Below are positions 9,430 to 18,434 of a stretch of DNA of 64,000 nt, piece after piece. The notes below the pieces were generated by a model. It saw only the letters and a program-made list of their open reading frames with translations, was not told the origin of the DNA and did no database searches. This DNA comes from Phycisphaerae bacterium (GTDB lineage: Bacteria; Planctomycetota; Phycisphaerae; UBA1845; Fen-1342). The position numbers and the translations under genes are program-made. Positions within the stretch are counted from its first letter, which is position 1; every line of letters begins with the position of its first letter. Location of the stretch: positions 372,001 through 436,000 of the forward strand of contig JAUIEC010000003.1 of the NCBI GenBank assembly GCA_030428945.1. Direction: 5' to 3'.

Positions 9430-10718
9430 CAGTCTGCTCTCCAGACATGCTGCGCGTCCGGCGGCGGCCCGTCGGGCTGGCGTTCCCCCAGCGCCTGCCA
9501 GAACCGCTGCGTGAACGCGAGCGGCCGCGTCCGGGCCAGTTCCTGGATCAGTTCGAGGAAGGCGGTGCTGATGCGCGGGTCGAAGCTCTGTCCGGTCTCT
9601 TCGGCGATGACCGCCAGGGCTCGTTCGAGACTCATTCCGTCGCGATAGGTCCGCGTCGAGGTCAGGGCGTCGAACGTGTCGACCACGCGCAGGATGCGGG
9701 CCGACAGCGGAATCGTCTCGCCCGCGATCCCCTCCGGATAGCCACTGCCGTCGAAGTTCTCGTGGTGATAGAGGACCGCTTCGAGCAGGGGCTCCAGGGT
9801 CGATACCGGCCGCAGCACGTCGTAACCCAGTCGCGGGTGCAGCTTGACCTGCGCGAACTCCTCCTCGGTCAGTCGACCCGGCTTGTTCAGGACCGCCTCG
9901 GCGATTCCGATCTTGCCGACGTCGTGCAGGATGCCCGCCCATTCGAGGTATCCGAGTTCCGTCTCCGCCAGGCCCAGCTTCTCACCCAGTCGCCGCGACA
10001 GCCAGCCGACCCGCTCGGAGTGGCCGCGCGTGTAGGCGTCCCGCGCATCGACCGCGTTCGCCAGGGCGCTGACCGTTTCGAGCGCGGACTGCTGAATCCG
10101 TCGGACCATCAGGGCATTGCTCAGCACGTGCCCGCCGTAGGCCAGCACCGTCTCCGAGACAAGCTGATCGCCCGTGTCGAACGGCATCTCGCTCGGCGTT
10201 CGCAGCGCTACCAGGGCCGCCAGTTGCCCCGCCGTCGTGCGATAGGTCCCGACCAGCGCGTGATGCCCCCGGAGCGCCTCGTTCCCGGCCGCACCGCCCG
10301 GCAGGCAGAACGAGCGCACCCGCTCGCTGGCGGCCTGGATCTGCGGCTGAAGCGCGGCCACGATGGCCGGTTCGTCAATCACGGTCTGGGTCTGGTCCAG
10401 CCGGCGGGTTCGCTGGCGATCGACGATCAGCACGATCGGGGCCTGCAGCATCTCGCCGTAGCAGCGGATCAGGGCCAGTTCGATCTGGTCCGGGTCTCGC
10501 TGGCCGGCGATCTTCTCGGTGATCTCGAAGACCATCCCGAGATGCTGATAGCAGCGCCCCAGTTCGTCCCGAAGCCGGGCGTTGTCCTGCGACAACGTCT
10601 CGAGGTGCTGCATCAGAGCCAGCGCGTCGGTCTGCTCGCTCACGCTCTGCCCGGCGGCCGTCGCCCCGGGCAGAACGCCGGCTTCCCCCGAGCCCGCGTA
10701 AGCATCTCTGCGGATCAT
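9429..10718 (-). CDS. HD-GYP domain protein (probable cyclic di-GMP phosphodiesterase)
   Basis: A 429-residue protein with an N-terminal coiled region (about 20-55), a GAF-like middle (about 60-215) and an HD-GYP domain (about 220-400). The metal-binding and signature residues are visible: HDVGKIG, then a HHENFDGSGYP segment and ILRVVDTFDALTSTRTYR. HD-GYP proteins hydrolyse cyclic di-GMP and commonly set the choice between motile and sessile life. The ATG at 10718 is preferred to an upstream in-frame ATG at 10775 because GGAAAGG stands 7 bases before it. The overlap with the pseudopilin gene suggests control of a pilus- or secretion-related output. No receiver domain is seen, so the input probably enters through the GAF region. 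Confidence 0.88.
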   Translation of the reverse strand: MIRRDAYAGSGEAGVLPGATAAGQSVSEQTDALALMQHLETLSQDNARLRDELGRCYQHLGMVFEITEKIAGQRDPDQIELALIRCYGEMLQAPIVLIVDRQRTRRLDQTQTVIDEPAIVAALQPQIQAASERVRSFCLPGGAAGNEALRGHHALVGTYRTTAGQLAALVALRTPSEMPFDTGDQLVSETVLAYGGHVLSNALMVRRIQQSALETVSALANAVDARDAYTRGHSERVGWLSRRLGEKLGLAETELGYLEWAGILHDVGKIGIAEAVLNKPGRLTEEEFAQVKLHPRLGYDVLRPVSTLEPLLEAVLYHHENFDGSGYPEGIAGETIPLSARILRVVDTFDALTSTRTYRDGMSLERALAVIAEETGQSFDPRISTAFLELIQELARTRPLAFTQRFWQALGERQPDGPPPDAQHVWRAD

Positions 10719-11051
10719 GCTGCGCCTTTCCGGCCACCCGTACCCGGACGACCACGGAGACTCCCCCCGAGGCATGGCTGCGCCGCCACCCTACGCTCCC
10801 ATCATCGTTTCGTGGCGGAAACAACTTCGTCCCCGGTACCGTGGCCGCGAGGAGGACAGGTGTCGGCAAGGGGAGCGATTTTAACTGGGACGCAGCGGCC
10901 GGACCCTGTCTGATAAGGGCTCCCGCCGCCGCCGGTTCCAGGGCCGGATAACTCGTCGGCCCGACTGGCACCGCCGCCCGCGACCCGCGTATAGTTCGGG
11001 CGCCGGCGGGGATTTCGCGCCCGCCCGTTCTTGCCAACAGAAAGGCTGGCC
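10719..11051. other. Intergenic leader between divergent genes
   Basis: No gene is supported in these 333 bases. The stretch holds the upstream regions of the HD-GYP gene (minus) and of the UDP-glucose dehydrogenase gene (plus). The part from about 10910 is strongly GC-rich. A candidate plus-strand promoter is listed separately; no repeat array is present. Confidence 0.5.
10965..10995 (+). promoter_or_regulatory. Candidate promoter for UDP-glucose dehydrogenase
   Basis: TATAGT at 10990-10995 matches the -10 consensus at five of six positions, with CTGGCA at 10965-10970 as a weak -35 (four of six) at a wide 19-base spacing. It would start transcription some 50 bases before the ATG. Confidence 0.3.
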
Positions 11052-12374
11052 ATGCGTCTGTGTGTGATTGGTAGCGGCTATGTCGGGCTGGTGACCGCCG
11101 CCTGTTTCGCCGATTCCGGCAACCACGTTGTCGCCGTCGATATCGATCCCGAGAAGGTCGCCGAACTCTCGGCCGGCCGGTCTCCGATCTTCGAGCCGGG
11201 ACTCGAAGAACTGCTGCAGGCCAACCTGAAGGCGGGGCGCCTGCGGTTCACCACGAATCCGGCCGAGGGGGTGGCGGGGGCGGCGGTGATCTTCCTGGCC
11301 GTCGGGACGCCGCCGCGCCCGGACGGATCGGCCGACCTGCAATACATCTCGGCGGCGGCCGAGGCGGTCGGGGCGGCCCTGACGGGCCCGGCGATCATCG
11401 TGACCAAGAGCACCGTGCCGGTCGGGACCGGCAAGCGTCTCGGGGACCTGATCGCGGCGCAGACCCGGCACCCGTTCGAGATGGTCAGCAATCCCGAGTT
11501 CCTCAAGGAAGGCACCGCGGTCGACGACTTCCTGCGTCCGGACCGGGTGGTGATCGGGGCCGACCACCCCGACGCGGCCGAACCGCTGGTCGAACTGCAT
11601 CAGCCGTTCGTGCGCAACAACCGCCCGATCCTGCTGATGCAGCGCGAGGCGGCCGAACTGTGCAAGTACGCGGCGAACGCGTACCTGGCGACGCGGATCA
11701 GCTTCATCAACGAGATTGCCGAGGTCTGCGAGCGGCTCGAGATCGACATCGACGAGGTCCGGCGGGGGCTCGGGGCGGACCAGCGGATCGGGCACCACTT
11801 CTTCTATCCCGGCGTCGGGTACGGCGGAAGCTGTTTCCCCAAGGACGTGCAGGCCCTGGTCGACGTCGGCCGCGGGGTCGGGATTGAACTCGGCATCAGC
11901 GCGGCCGTGCATGCCCGCAACACCAGTGCCCGGGAGCGTCTCGCGCGGCAGGTGATCGAGCGACTGGGGCCGGACCTGTCCGGTCGGCGGGTGGCTTTGT
12001 GGGGGCTGGCGTTCAAGCCGAACACCGATGACGTGCGCGAGGCCCCGGCGATCACGATCGTCGAGCGCCTGCTCGAGGCCGGCGGCAGCGTCGCGGCGCA
12101 CGATCCGCGGGCGCTGGCCTCGGCCCGCCGTGTGCTGGGCGACCGGATCGACTACTGCGATGACGCCTACGATGCGCTGGAGGGCGCCGACGCGCTGCTG
12201 ACCGCGACCGAGTGGATGGAATACCGCAGCCCGGACTTCGACCGCATCCGCGCCGCACTGAAGCAACCGCTGATCTTCGACGGACGCAACATCTACAGCC
12301 GCCGCATGATGCAGCGGCACGGCTTCGAGTACTACAGCGTCGGTCGGCCGCCCTTTACTCCAGTAAGCAAGTAA
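11052..12374 (+). CDS. ugd: UDP-glucose 6-dehydrogenase
   Basis: Oxidises UDP-glucose to UDP-glucuronate with two NAD molecules, feeding polysaccharide or lipopolysaccharide synthesis. The 440 residues contain the N-terminal Rossmann motif (VIGSGYVGLVTAACFADSGN), the bridging helix (EAAELCKYAANAYLATRISF), the catalytic cysteine in GYGGSCFPKD (about residue 261) and the C-terminal NAD/UDP domain beginning LWGLAFKPNTDDVREAP, so it is complete. The ATG at 11052 is used because it begins directly at the Rossmann strand; the in-frame upstream ATG at 11031 would add seven unlikely residues. The last four residues, PVSK, and the stop codon are written by the octamer array that follows. It stands alone, with no sugar-nucleotide partner genes nearby. 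Confidence 0.95.
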   Translation: MRLCVIGSGYVGLVTAACFADSGNHVVAVDIDPEKVAELSAGRSPIFEPGLEELLQANLKAGRLRFTTNPAEGVAGAAVIFLAVGTPPRPDGSADLQYISAAAEAVGAALTGPAIIVTKSTVPVGTGKRLGDLIAAQTRHPFEMVSNPEFLKEGTAVDDFLRPDRVVIGADHPDAAEPLVELHQPFVRNNRPILLMQREAAELCKYAANAYLATRISFINEIAEVCERLEIDIDEVRRGLGADQRIGHHFFYPGVGYGGSCFPKDVQALVDVGRGVGIELGISAAVHARNTSARERLARQVIERLGPDLSGRRVALWGLAFKPNTDDVREAPAITIVERLLEAGGSVAAHDPRALASARRVLGDRIDYCDDAYDALEGADALLTATEWMEYRSPDFDRIRAALKQPLIFDGRNIYSRRMMQRHGFEYYSVGRPPFTPVSK

Positions 12375-12393
12375 GCAAGTGAGCAGGTAGCCA
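12362..12393. repeat. Octamer array, AGCAAGT family
   Basis: Four 8-base units (AGTAAGCA twice, then two variants) begin inside the last codons of ugd and carry its TAA stop. The phase continues from the family seen at 3321. Confidence 0.8.
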
Positions 12394-12404
12394 GGTTTGC
12401 GGTC

Positions 12405-12444
12405 CCCCGCCCTTCCGCTCGCTGTCGCTCGCTCAAGGGCGGGG
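12405..12444. repeat. Hairpin repeat, copy 1
   Basis: Perfect 10-base inverted repeat (CCCCGCCCTT and its complement) with a 20-base loop rich in CGCTCGCT. It lies between convergent ugd and tagF genes and might end transcription in both directions, though no T-tract follows. A degenerate copy with the same CCTTCCGCTCGCT core and the same trailing GGGGCACCCG lies at 59327-59363. Confidence 0.6.
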
Positions 12445-12450
12445 CACCCG

Positions 12451-12505
12451 TGCAAGTCAGCAAGTCAGCAAGTGAGCACGTGAGCAAGTGAGCGCGTCGC
12501 CAGGT
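12451..12505. repeat. Octamer array, AGCAAGT family (about 7 units)
   Basis: About seven consecutive units of CAGCAAGT or GAGCAAGT type, decaying at the right end. It sits between the hairpin at 12405 and the 3' end of tagF. Confidence 0.8.
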
Positions 12506-12544
12506 AATCCCGGCCACTCGGCGCTTCCGCGCCCTCGGCGGCGT

Positions 12545-13531
12545 CTATCTGGTGGCGTGGTTGGCGAGCCAGTCGTAGAAGCTGCCTTCGGTTGGAACGA
12601 CTTTCGGGACGCTTGAGTCGGGGTTGTTCTGGGGAATGCTCGCCAGGCGTTCGACGAAGTTGTAGGCGCTGTCGTCGGTCGTCATCAACTGGAAATCGTC
12701 CGGCAGCAGGTCGCGGGTCAGCAGGTTCAGCGAGTACGGCGGGTGCGCGCCGTCGCCCGGCATGATCACCCAGAACGGCTTGCCCGACTGCTTCGCCGCG
12801 CCTTCCAGCAGTTGCAGCCAGGCCGCCACCTGCCCGTCCAGCGAACCGCCGGCCGCCAGCGGACAGTTCAGGGCCAGGTTCGCGACGACCTTCGGCTGTG
12901 CGTTCCAGCGTTCGACCCGACGCAGCAGGCCCGCGAACCACTCGCCCGCCGGCGGATCGTCGCTGCCGATCGTGTCGCGGTACCAGTCCTCGGCCGACAG
13001 GCCGCGGCCCTCGCGGGCGAGCCAGTCGACCCCCTCGTCCATGTTCTCCGGCCGCAGCGGCAGCGTGCGCTTCTGGAAGTGGCGATAGAAGTCGCCGCCC
13101 TGGCCGACCTTGGAAAGCTCGCGATGCAGTTCGGCGAACCTCTGGTGCAGGCCCATCGCGCTGACCCACCGCTGGACCAGCGTTTCGCCGAGGGCGTCGA
13201 TCGGGCAGACCACGAAGAACGAGAACGGAAAGACGCGGCCGAGGCTGTCGCGGCTGTCCCAGACGGTCGCGACGATCGCCTCCCGCTGGTCCGGCAGTCC
13301 GATCAGCAGGCGGGTCGTGCGGGTCTGCCCGCTGTCGCTCTTGGTCGGGGCGTTGCACCAGGCCAGGCGGCCCGCGTCGAGCCACTGCGAGTACGCCGTC
13401 GGTGTGCCCGGACTGATCTCCAGGCGGCGGTACTCGGCGTACATCGGCAGCTTGCCGTATGCGCGCAGACTCGCCTCGTTCTTGTTGGCGTCTCCGCCGA
13501 ACAGTTTCCCAATCAGGCTGCCGACGACCAT
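12545..13531 (-). CDS. tagF: TagF-like type VI secretion accessory protein
   Basis: A 328-residue protein whose N-terminal half follows the TagF/ImpM (DUF2094) pattern: YGKLPMYAEYRRLE near residue 26, a SQWLDAGRLAW helix, and the core RVFPFSFFVVCP. In characterised systems TagF restrains type VI assembly, acting with or instead of the Ppk/Fha phosphorylation route. It is the last gene of the type VI module, 28 bases after tssM, with the ATG at 13529-13531. The C-terminal half (with GKPFWVIMPGDGAHPPYSLN) is family-typical in length. No PppA phosphatase domain is fused to it, as sometimes occurs. Confidence 0.78.
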   Translation of the reverse strand: MVVGSLIGKLFGGDANKNEASLRAYGKLPMYAEYRRLEISPGTPTAYSQWLDAGRLAWCNAPTKSDSGQTRTTRLLIGLPDQREAIVATVWDSRDSLGRVFPFSFFVVCPIDALGETLVQRWVSAMGLHQRFAELHRELSKVGQGGDFYRHFQKRTLPLRPENMDEGVDWLAREGRGLSAEDWYRDTIGSDDPPAGEWFAGLLRRVERWNAQPKVVANLALNCPLAAGGSLDGQVAAWLQLLEGAAKQSGKPFWVIMPGDGAHPPYSLNLLTRDLLPDDFQLMTTDDSAYNFVERLASIPQNNPDSSVPKVVPTEGSFYDWLANHATR

Positions 13532-13559
13532 ATCGAAACTCGCCGACCCGTCGCGTGTC

Positions 13560-16500
13560 TCAACGACCGGTCAGGTACTTGCTTGCGCCGCTCATCCGCG
13601 GCCGGGCACTACTCGACTGGAACGGAACGATCGCCGACGGAATCTCCGCCGGGAACTGGAACACGATGTCGATGCCGTAGACCTCGCCGGTCGTCGCCGT
13701 GATCCGCGGCTGCACCCGGTAGCGGCCCTGGCCTTCCGAAACGTTCGACCGCAGCATCTGCAGCACCGACCACGGCGTGCTGCCGCCGCCAAGCTGCTTG
13801 GTCTGCTCGGCCGGATACTTGTCCTTCGCCCGGGCGTTCAGGTCGAACAGGCGCATCTGACCCGTCGGCCACTGCCGCGCGGCCACGTTCCAGGTCAGCC
13901 GCCGGGCGGTCGCGTCGGAAAGGGCCGCCTCGGAGGTGCCGGCCAGGCGGATGCCGCCACCGCGTCCGCCGATCTGCTGGGCCGGGGCCGGCGCGCCGCC
14001 TTCGAGCAGCGGCACCGTCACTTCGGCGTTGCCGTAGACGTTCGCGATGTTCAGCGTGCCCGCACCCGGGCGGCAGAAGCCGACCGTCACCGGCTGGGCC
14101 GGCGGCAGGGCACCCTGCGAGAGCATGCCGACATCGGGTCCGTACAGGAAGCGGATCCACGCTTCGCACTGGGCGAAGGTCTGGTTGATCGCATCGCTGC
14201 CGACCCGGGCGTACAACTCGCCGTAGGCCTCCTTGAACTGCAGCACCGCCTTCAGCGTCTGCACCAGGGCCGCCGGATCACTCGCGCCGCCGCTGCCGAT
14301 CGGGTATCCGCCGGCCCGCTGGAAGAGCTGCGAGAAGCGCGTGTTCAGGTGATCGACCAGCAGCCCGTCACTGTAGGCCGCGATGTCGACCAGCGGCGCG
14401 ATCAGCGGGAAGTCCGCCGTGAAGGCCTGCTTGGTGATCATCGCGTTGGCCAGGCCGCGCGAGTCCGGCTGCACGTTCGAGGACGGCTCGTTGTCGTCGG
14501 TCAGCGGACCCAGGGCGACCACCTGCGAGACGTACCGGCCCCAGCCGTCGCCGACCTTGCCCGCGAAACCGATCGCCGGGCTGGCCGATCCGTCCGGCCA
14601 GTTGCGGTCGTTGGCCATCGCCCCGTTCTGGTAGGGCAGCCGGTCGCGGACCGCCTTGTCGATTCGCGAGAAGACGCGGTCGCCGATGTCCGAGGCCGGC
14701 AGGCCCGCGTCGAACAGGATCGCGTCGCTGACCAGGGCCTGGAAGCGGTCGCCCGTGGCGTTGCCGATCCGGGTGCCGTTCTCGCGCAGGTACGCCACGT
14801 ATTCCGGCCAGCTCAACTGGCCGCCCTGCAGCTTCTCGAGCAGCGACAGCGTTTCCTCCGGCAGCAGCTTGCTGTAGTCGCCGTAGAGCGCCTCCCAGTC
14901 GTCGTAGAAGCCGTCCAGGTAGGCCGCGGCCGCCCGGTCGAGGGCCTCCATGACCGGCTGGCCGCCCGGGTGCCTGGCGAGTTCGACGTTGACTTCCTCC
15001 ATCGCGATCAGCGTCGCGTGCAGCGTCTTCATCTCGTGGTACCTGGCCAGCAGGGCCCGCGTGTTGGTCCGCTGCCGGATCTGCTCATCGTCCTGGCCGC
15101 GGCGGCGCCGGGTGGAATCGTCGCGTGTCGGGGCGGGCTCCGCGGGCTCCTCGGTCTGTCCGCGGCGGCGTCGGCTGCCGAAGCCGCTGGACTGCTCCTC
15201 GGGTTCGGGGTCGGGTTCGCGGACGACCGGGGTCGGCTCGGGCTCCGGATCCGGTGCGGGGGTCCGCGTCATCGTGTCGCTGCTGTTGAAGCGGTGCTTG
15301 ACGAACGGCAGGTCGCTGGGCTCGGCATAGCCGGGCATCAGCCGGGCGAGCCCCGGCATCTCGGCGTGGTTCACCGTCTGCTCGGCCCGCTCCTGCATCC
15401 CGACCAGCAGGGCTTCGACCGTGCTGGTCTGCCAGCCGCTGCGCATGCTGCCGGCCAGTTGGTACAGGTCGACCGGCCGCCAGAACATTCGTTCGGACAG
15501 GTGCGACTTGTCGATGATGATGTCGTTGCGGCGGGCGCCTTCGGTCTGGCGGACATCGCTGAACCAGCGCGACAGGCGGCTCGAATCGGACGGCTCGGCC
15601 GAGTTGATCCCGCGGATCAGCGCCGGCCAGCGCGGCAGCAGGTCCAGTTCGTTGGCGCTGCCGTCGCCGACGAAGCCGCGCAGCGTCTGCAGGTAATCCA
15701 GCAGGACGTTGTCGGGTCCGAACGGCTCGCGCGCGATCGCGATGCCGACCTCGCCGTTGAACAGGGCCGGCGGCGAGGCTTCGATCACCTCGAACAGTCG
15801 CAGGTCGCGGTAGTAGTCGAGCGGCTCGCCGTCCTCGCCGACGCCGCACTGCTCGCGAATCGTGTTCAGGCTGACGTTCATCGCCGTCGCCAGGTCGGCC
15901 TGGCTCTGGGCGATCGCGGAGTAGACCCGTTCCTGCGGCTGCATGTCGCGGGCCGGCGCGCCCTTGGCGAGGGCCGCCTCGATCGGGGCGAACTCGGTGC
16001 CCCACGACTGGGCGAAGCCCTGGAGCAGGTCGCGCAGCCGGCGGATGCGCTGGTCGGGCGTCTCCGGCGCCGGGCGACTGCGGAGGAACTCCAGCAGTTC
16101 GTACCAGGCCTCGTTCAGCGTGCCGGGCGTCGGGCGCAGGCGGTCCATCTCGAGGATGTGTTCGATCCCCTCGGTCAGCGCCAGGTAGCGCGTGCTGGCC
16201 TCCTGGAAACGTGCCCCGTCGGTGAAGGCCTCGCGCTGCGCCATGATCTGCCCGTAGCGCTCACGCAGCACCGCGATGCGGGTGGCGAAGTCGCGCCAGT
16301 AGCGCAGGTCCTCGTCGGCGTTGTCCTCCAGGTTGGCGTACTGCAGCCAGGCCGCCTGAATCTGGCGGACCGCCGCGACCAGCGTGTCGGTCGCGACCGG
16401 TTCGTGTTCACCGGTCGCAAAACCGATCAGCTTGCTGGCCAGCAGGTCACGGGCGAAGGCCCGCTCCGAACCGGCCAGTTGCTCGAGCGAAATCTCGAAC

Positions 16501-18374
16501 TGCGTGGCCGCCTCTTCCAGTTGCTCGCCCTGCACGTCGACGAACCGCAGGAGTTGTTCGAACTCGGTCCGGCGCTGGGCCGCCTGTCCGCCGTCGAGGG
16601 CGACCTCGACCGGGCGTCCGACAACTTCGCCGTACCACTGGGCGTAGATCTTCAGGGCCGACATGTAGCGGGCCCGCCCGTCCGCGTCGGCGAACCCCGG
16701 CGGCGCGTTTCGCAGGCGGGTGCCCGCCTCGTCCAGCACCGGTCGGACGATCGCGTTCATCACGAACTGGCTGTGGATGGCGCCGACGTCCTCCTGGGGC
16801 ACGCGGATGTTGGCGCCGATGAACAGCATCTTGGCGTAGATCGCGTTCCAGGCGCCGTTGTAGGCCTCGTAGTGTCCCTGCAGTTCCTTGGCCTGGTGAA
16901 TGTTGCCGGCCAGTCCCTCGAAGGTCGCCGAGCGGGCCTCGATCTGCTCGCTGGCGTCGACGCAGGCCTGTTTCGGCCGCTCGACCAGGGCGCGGGTGCC
17001 GCTCCAGCCGAAGCCGAAGAACGTCAGCATCAGCACGAGCATCGCGGCCGAGCCGACCCAGACCATCCGTCGCATCCGCTGGTTCAGCGAGACGTGCTTG
17101 GCCGAGCGGAACACCAGGCCGTGTTCGGGGAAGACCTTGTTGGCGTAGAAGTCGTGAATGAAGAAGGCCTTCGAGTCGACCGCCTTGGACTTCTGCTCGC
17201 TGATGTGGGCCGTCGTGGTCCGGGCGAAGACGTCGAGGATCGGCGCGCCTTCCTGCACGGCCGAGGTGAAGTAGAAGCCGCGGAAGAAGGGCGGCTCCAG
17301 CAGCGGGCTCTTCTGGAAGACGGTCGAGATGTAGTCGTTCAGCGGGGTTTCGAGTTCGCGGAACGCCTCGGGGAACGTGACGATCATGCCGAGTTCGTCG
17401 TCGGTCGCCTTCCGCTGCAGGTAGCGCATGCTCCAGGCCCGCAGGCGTTCGTGCACCTCCTCGAAGGCGCCGGCGAAGTCGGCCGGGTCGAAGGGTTCCT
17501 GGAACTCGCCCGGGCGTGACCAGCCGACCATCTGGTTGCGCTGCTGCAGGTCGACGCGGATTTCCTCGAAGTACTCGCTGAAGCCGCCGACCAGGTCCAT
17601 CTTCGTGACCAGGATGAAGGTCGGGAAGCGGACGCCGAGCAACTGGTGGATCTGCCGCAGTCGCTCGCGCAGCACGGTCGCCTTCTGGGCCCGTTCCTCG
17701 CTGCTGTCGCGCAGCAGCTTGTCGGCCGGCAGGGCGATGACGATCCCGTTGATCGGGCAGCGCGGGCGGTTCTGCTTGAGCAGCTTGCAGAAGTATTCCC
17801 ACTCGACCTTGTCGGTCGTGCCTTCCTCGTGGAAGGCGATCCGTCCGGCCGTGTCGAGGATGACGCCTTCGTTGGCGAACCACCAGTTGTAGTTGCGGGT
17901 TCCGCCGAAGCCGGGCACCTCGTCCTTGCCGAGCGGGAAGTCGAGGCCGGAGTGGATCAGGCTGGCGGTCTTGCCACAGCCGGGCTCGCCCATCAGGACG
18001 AACCAGGGCAGCTTGTAGACGCTCAGTCCGTTGCTCTTCAGTTCCGACAGTTTGCCGCGGAATTTCTCGCGGTAGATCTGTTCCTGCTCGGCGATTTCGC
18101 CGCGCGAGGGGCCCTGCGATTCGAGTGCGTCGCTGAGCTGCGAGCTCTTCCGCCCGAACAGCAGGCGGCGGATCCCCCAGATCAGCAGGAACAGCAGGAT
18201 GCCGATCCCGAAGACCACCAGGATCCAGATCCGCGCGTTCTTGCTGCGCAGGGCCGGCAGCAGCGTGTAGAGGATCGACGCCAGCGAGCCGAAGCCGGCC
18301 AGGGCGAGCATCATCCGCACGGCCGGCGGCAGCTTGAAGAACTTCATCAGGACGGCATTGGCGCTCATTGCCAT
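13560..18374 (-). CDS. tssM: TssM (IcmF/VasK), type VI secretion inner-membrane protein
   Basis: Large subunit of the T6SS membrane complex that spans from the cytoplasm to the TssJ lipoprotein. At 1604 residues it is longer than the usual 1100-1300. Two membrane helices (about 20-42 and 48-72), a cytoplasmic NTPase-like domain with Walker A GEPGCGKT at 129-136 and VILDTAGR near 170, a third helix (about 437-458, WVGSAAMLVLMLTFFGFG), then a long periplasmic part. A Glu/Pro/Arg-rich insertion lies near residues 1020-1075 (PDPEPEPTPVVREPDPEPEE), which accounts for part of the extra length. The C-terminal region has the beta-rich TssM end. GAGG about ten bases before the ATG is the probable ribosome site. 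Upstream lies tssL, with 60 bases between. Confidence 0.93.
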   Translation of the reverse strand: MAMSANAVLMKFFKLPPAVRMMLALAGFGSLASILYTLLPALRSKNARIWILVVFGIGILLFLLIWGIRRLLFGRKSSQLSDALESQGPSRGEIAEQEQIYREKFRGKLSELKSNGLSVYKLPWFVLMGEPGCGKTASLIHSGLDFPLGKDEVPGFGGTRNYNWWFANEGVILDTAGRIAFHEEGTTDKVEWEYFCKLLKQNRPRCPINGIVIALPADKLLRDSSEERAQKATVLRERLRQIHQLLGVRFPTFILVTKMDLVGGFSEYFEEIRVDLQQRNQMVGWSRPGEFQEPFDPADFAGAFEEVHERLRAWSMRYLQRKATDDELGMIVTFPEAFRELETPLNDYISTVFQKSPLLEPPFFRGFYFTSAVQEGAPILDVFARTTTAHISEQKSKAVDSKAFFIHDFYANKVFPEHGLVFRSAKHVSLNQRMRRMVWVGSAAMLVLMLTFFGFGWSGTRALVERPKQACVDASEQIEARSATFEGLAGNIHQAKELQGHYEAYNGAWNAIYAKMLFIGANIRVPQEDVGAIHSQFVMNAIVRPVLDEAGTRLRNAPPGFADADGRARYMSALKIYAQWYGEVVGRPVEVALDGGQAAQRRTEFEQLLRFVDVQGEQLEEAATQFEISLEQLAGSERAFARDLLASKLIGFATGEHEPVATDTLVAAVRQIQAAWLQYANLEDNADEDLRYWRDFATRIAVLRERYGQIMAQREAFTDGARFQEASTRYLALTEGIEHILEMDRLRPTPGTLNEAWYELLEFLRSRPAPETPDQRIRRLRDLLQGFAQSWGTEFAPIEAALAKGAPARDMQPQERVYSAIAQSQADLATAMNVSLNTIREQCGVGEDGEPLDYYRDLRLFEVIEASPPALFNGEVGIAIAREPFGPDNVLLDYLQTLRGFVGDGSANELDLLPRWPALIRGINSAEPSDSSRLSRWFSDVRQTEGARRNDIIIDKSHLSERMFWRPVDLYQLAGSMRSGWQTSTVEALLVGMQERAEQTVNHAEMPGLARLMPGYAEPSDLPFVKHRFNSSDTMTRTPAPDPEPEPTPVVREPDPEPEEQSSGFGSRRRRGQTEEPAEPAPTRDDSTRRRRGQDDEQIRQRTNTRALLARYHEMKTLHATLIAMEEVNVELARHPGGQPVMEALDRAAAAYLDGFYDDWEALYGDYSKLLPEETLSLLEKLQGGQLSWPEYVAYLRENGTRIGNATGDRFQALVSDAILFDAGLPASDIGDRVFSRIDKAVRDRLPYQNGAMANDRNWPDGSASPAIGFAGKVGDGWGRYVSQVVALGPLTDDNEPSSNVQPDSRGLANAMITKQAFTADFPLIAPLVDIAAYSDGLLVDHLNTRFSQLFQRAGGYPIGSGGASDPAALVQTLKAVLQFKEAYGELYARVGSDAINQTFAQCEAWIRFLYGPDVGMLSQGALPPAQPVTVGFCRPGAGTLNIANVYGNAEVTVPLLEGGAPAPAQQIGGRGGGIRLAGTSEAALSDATARRLTWNVAARQWPTGQMRLFDLNARAKDKYPAEQTKQLGGGSTPWSVLQMLRSNVSEGQGRYRVQPRITATTGEVYGIDIVFQFPAEIPSAIVPFQSSSARPRMSGASKYLTGR

Positions 18375-18434
18375 GGCAGTAACCTCAACCTCTTGCTGAC
18401 TGTGCTGCGGGCCGTTGCGGGCCGCGGTGGCGGA

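Noticed and set aside
10965-10995. Sigma-54 promoter reading of TGGCAC before ugd
   Set aside because: The TGGCAC match lacks the -12 element (TTGCA-like) at the required spacing.
13110-17519. A 1469-residue open frame antisense to tssM
   Set aside because: It lies wholly across tssM, which has clear IcmF motifs. Long antisense frames are expected in DNA this rich in GC; the translated protein is low-complexity Arg, Val, Leu and Gly.
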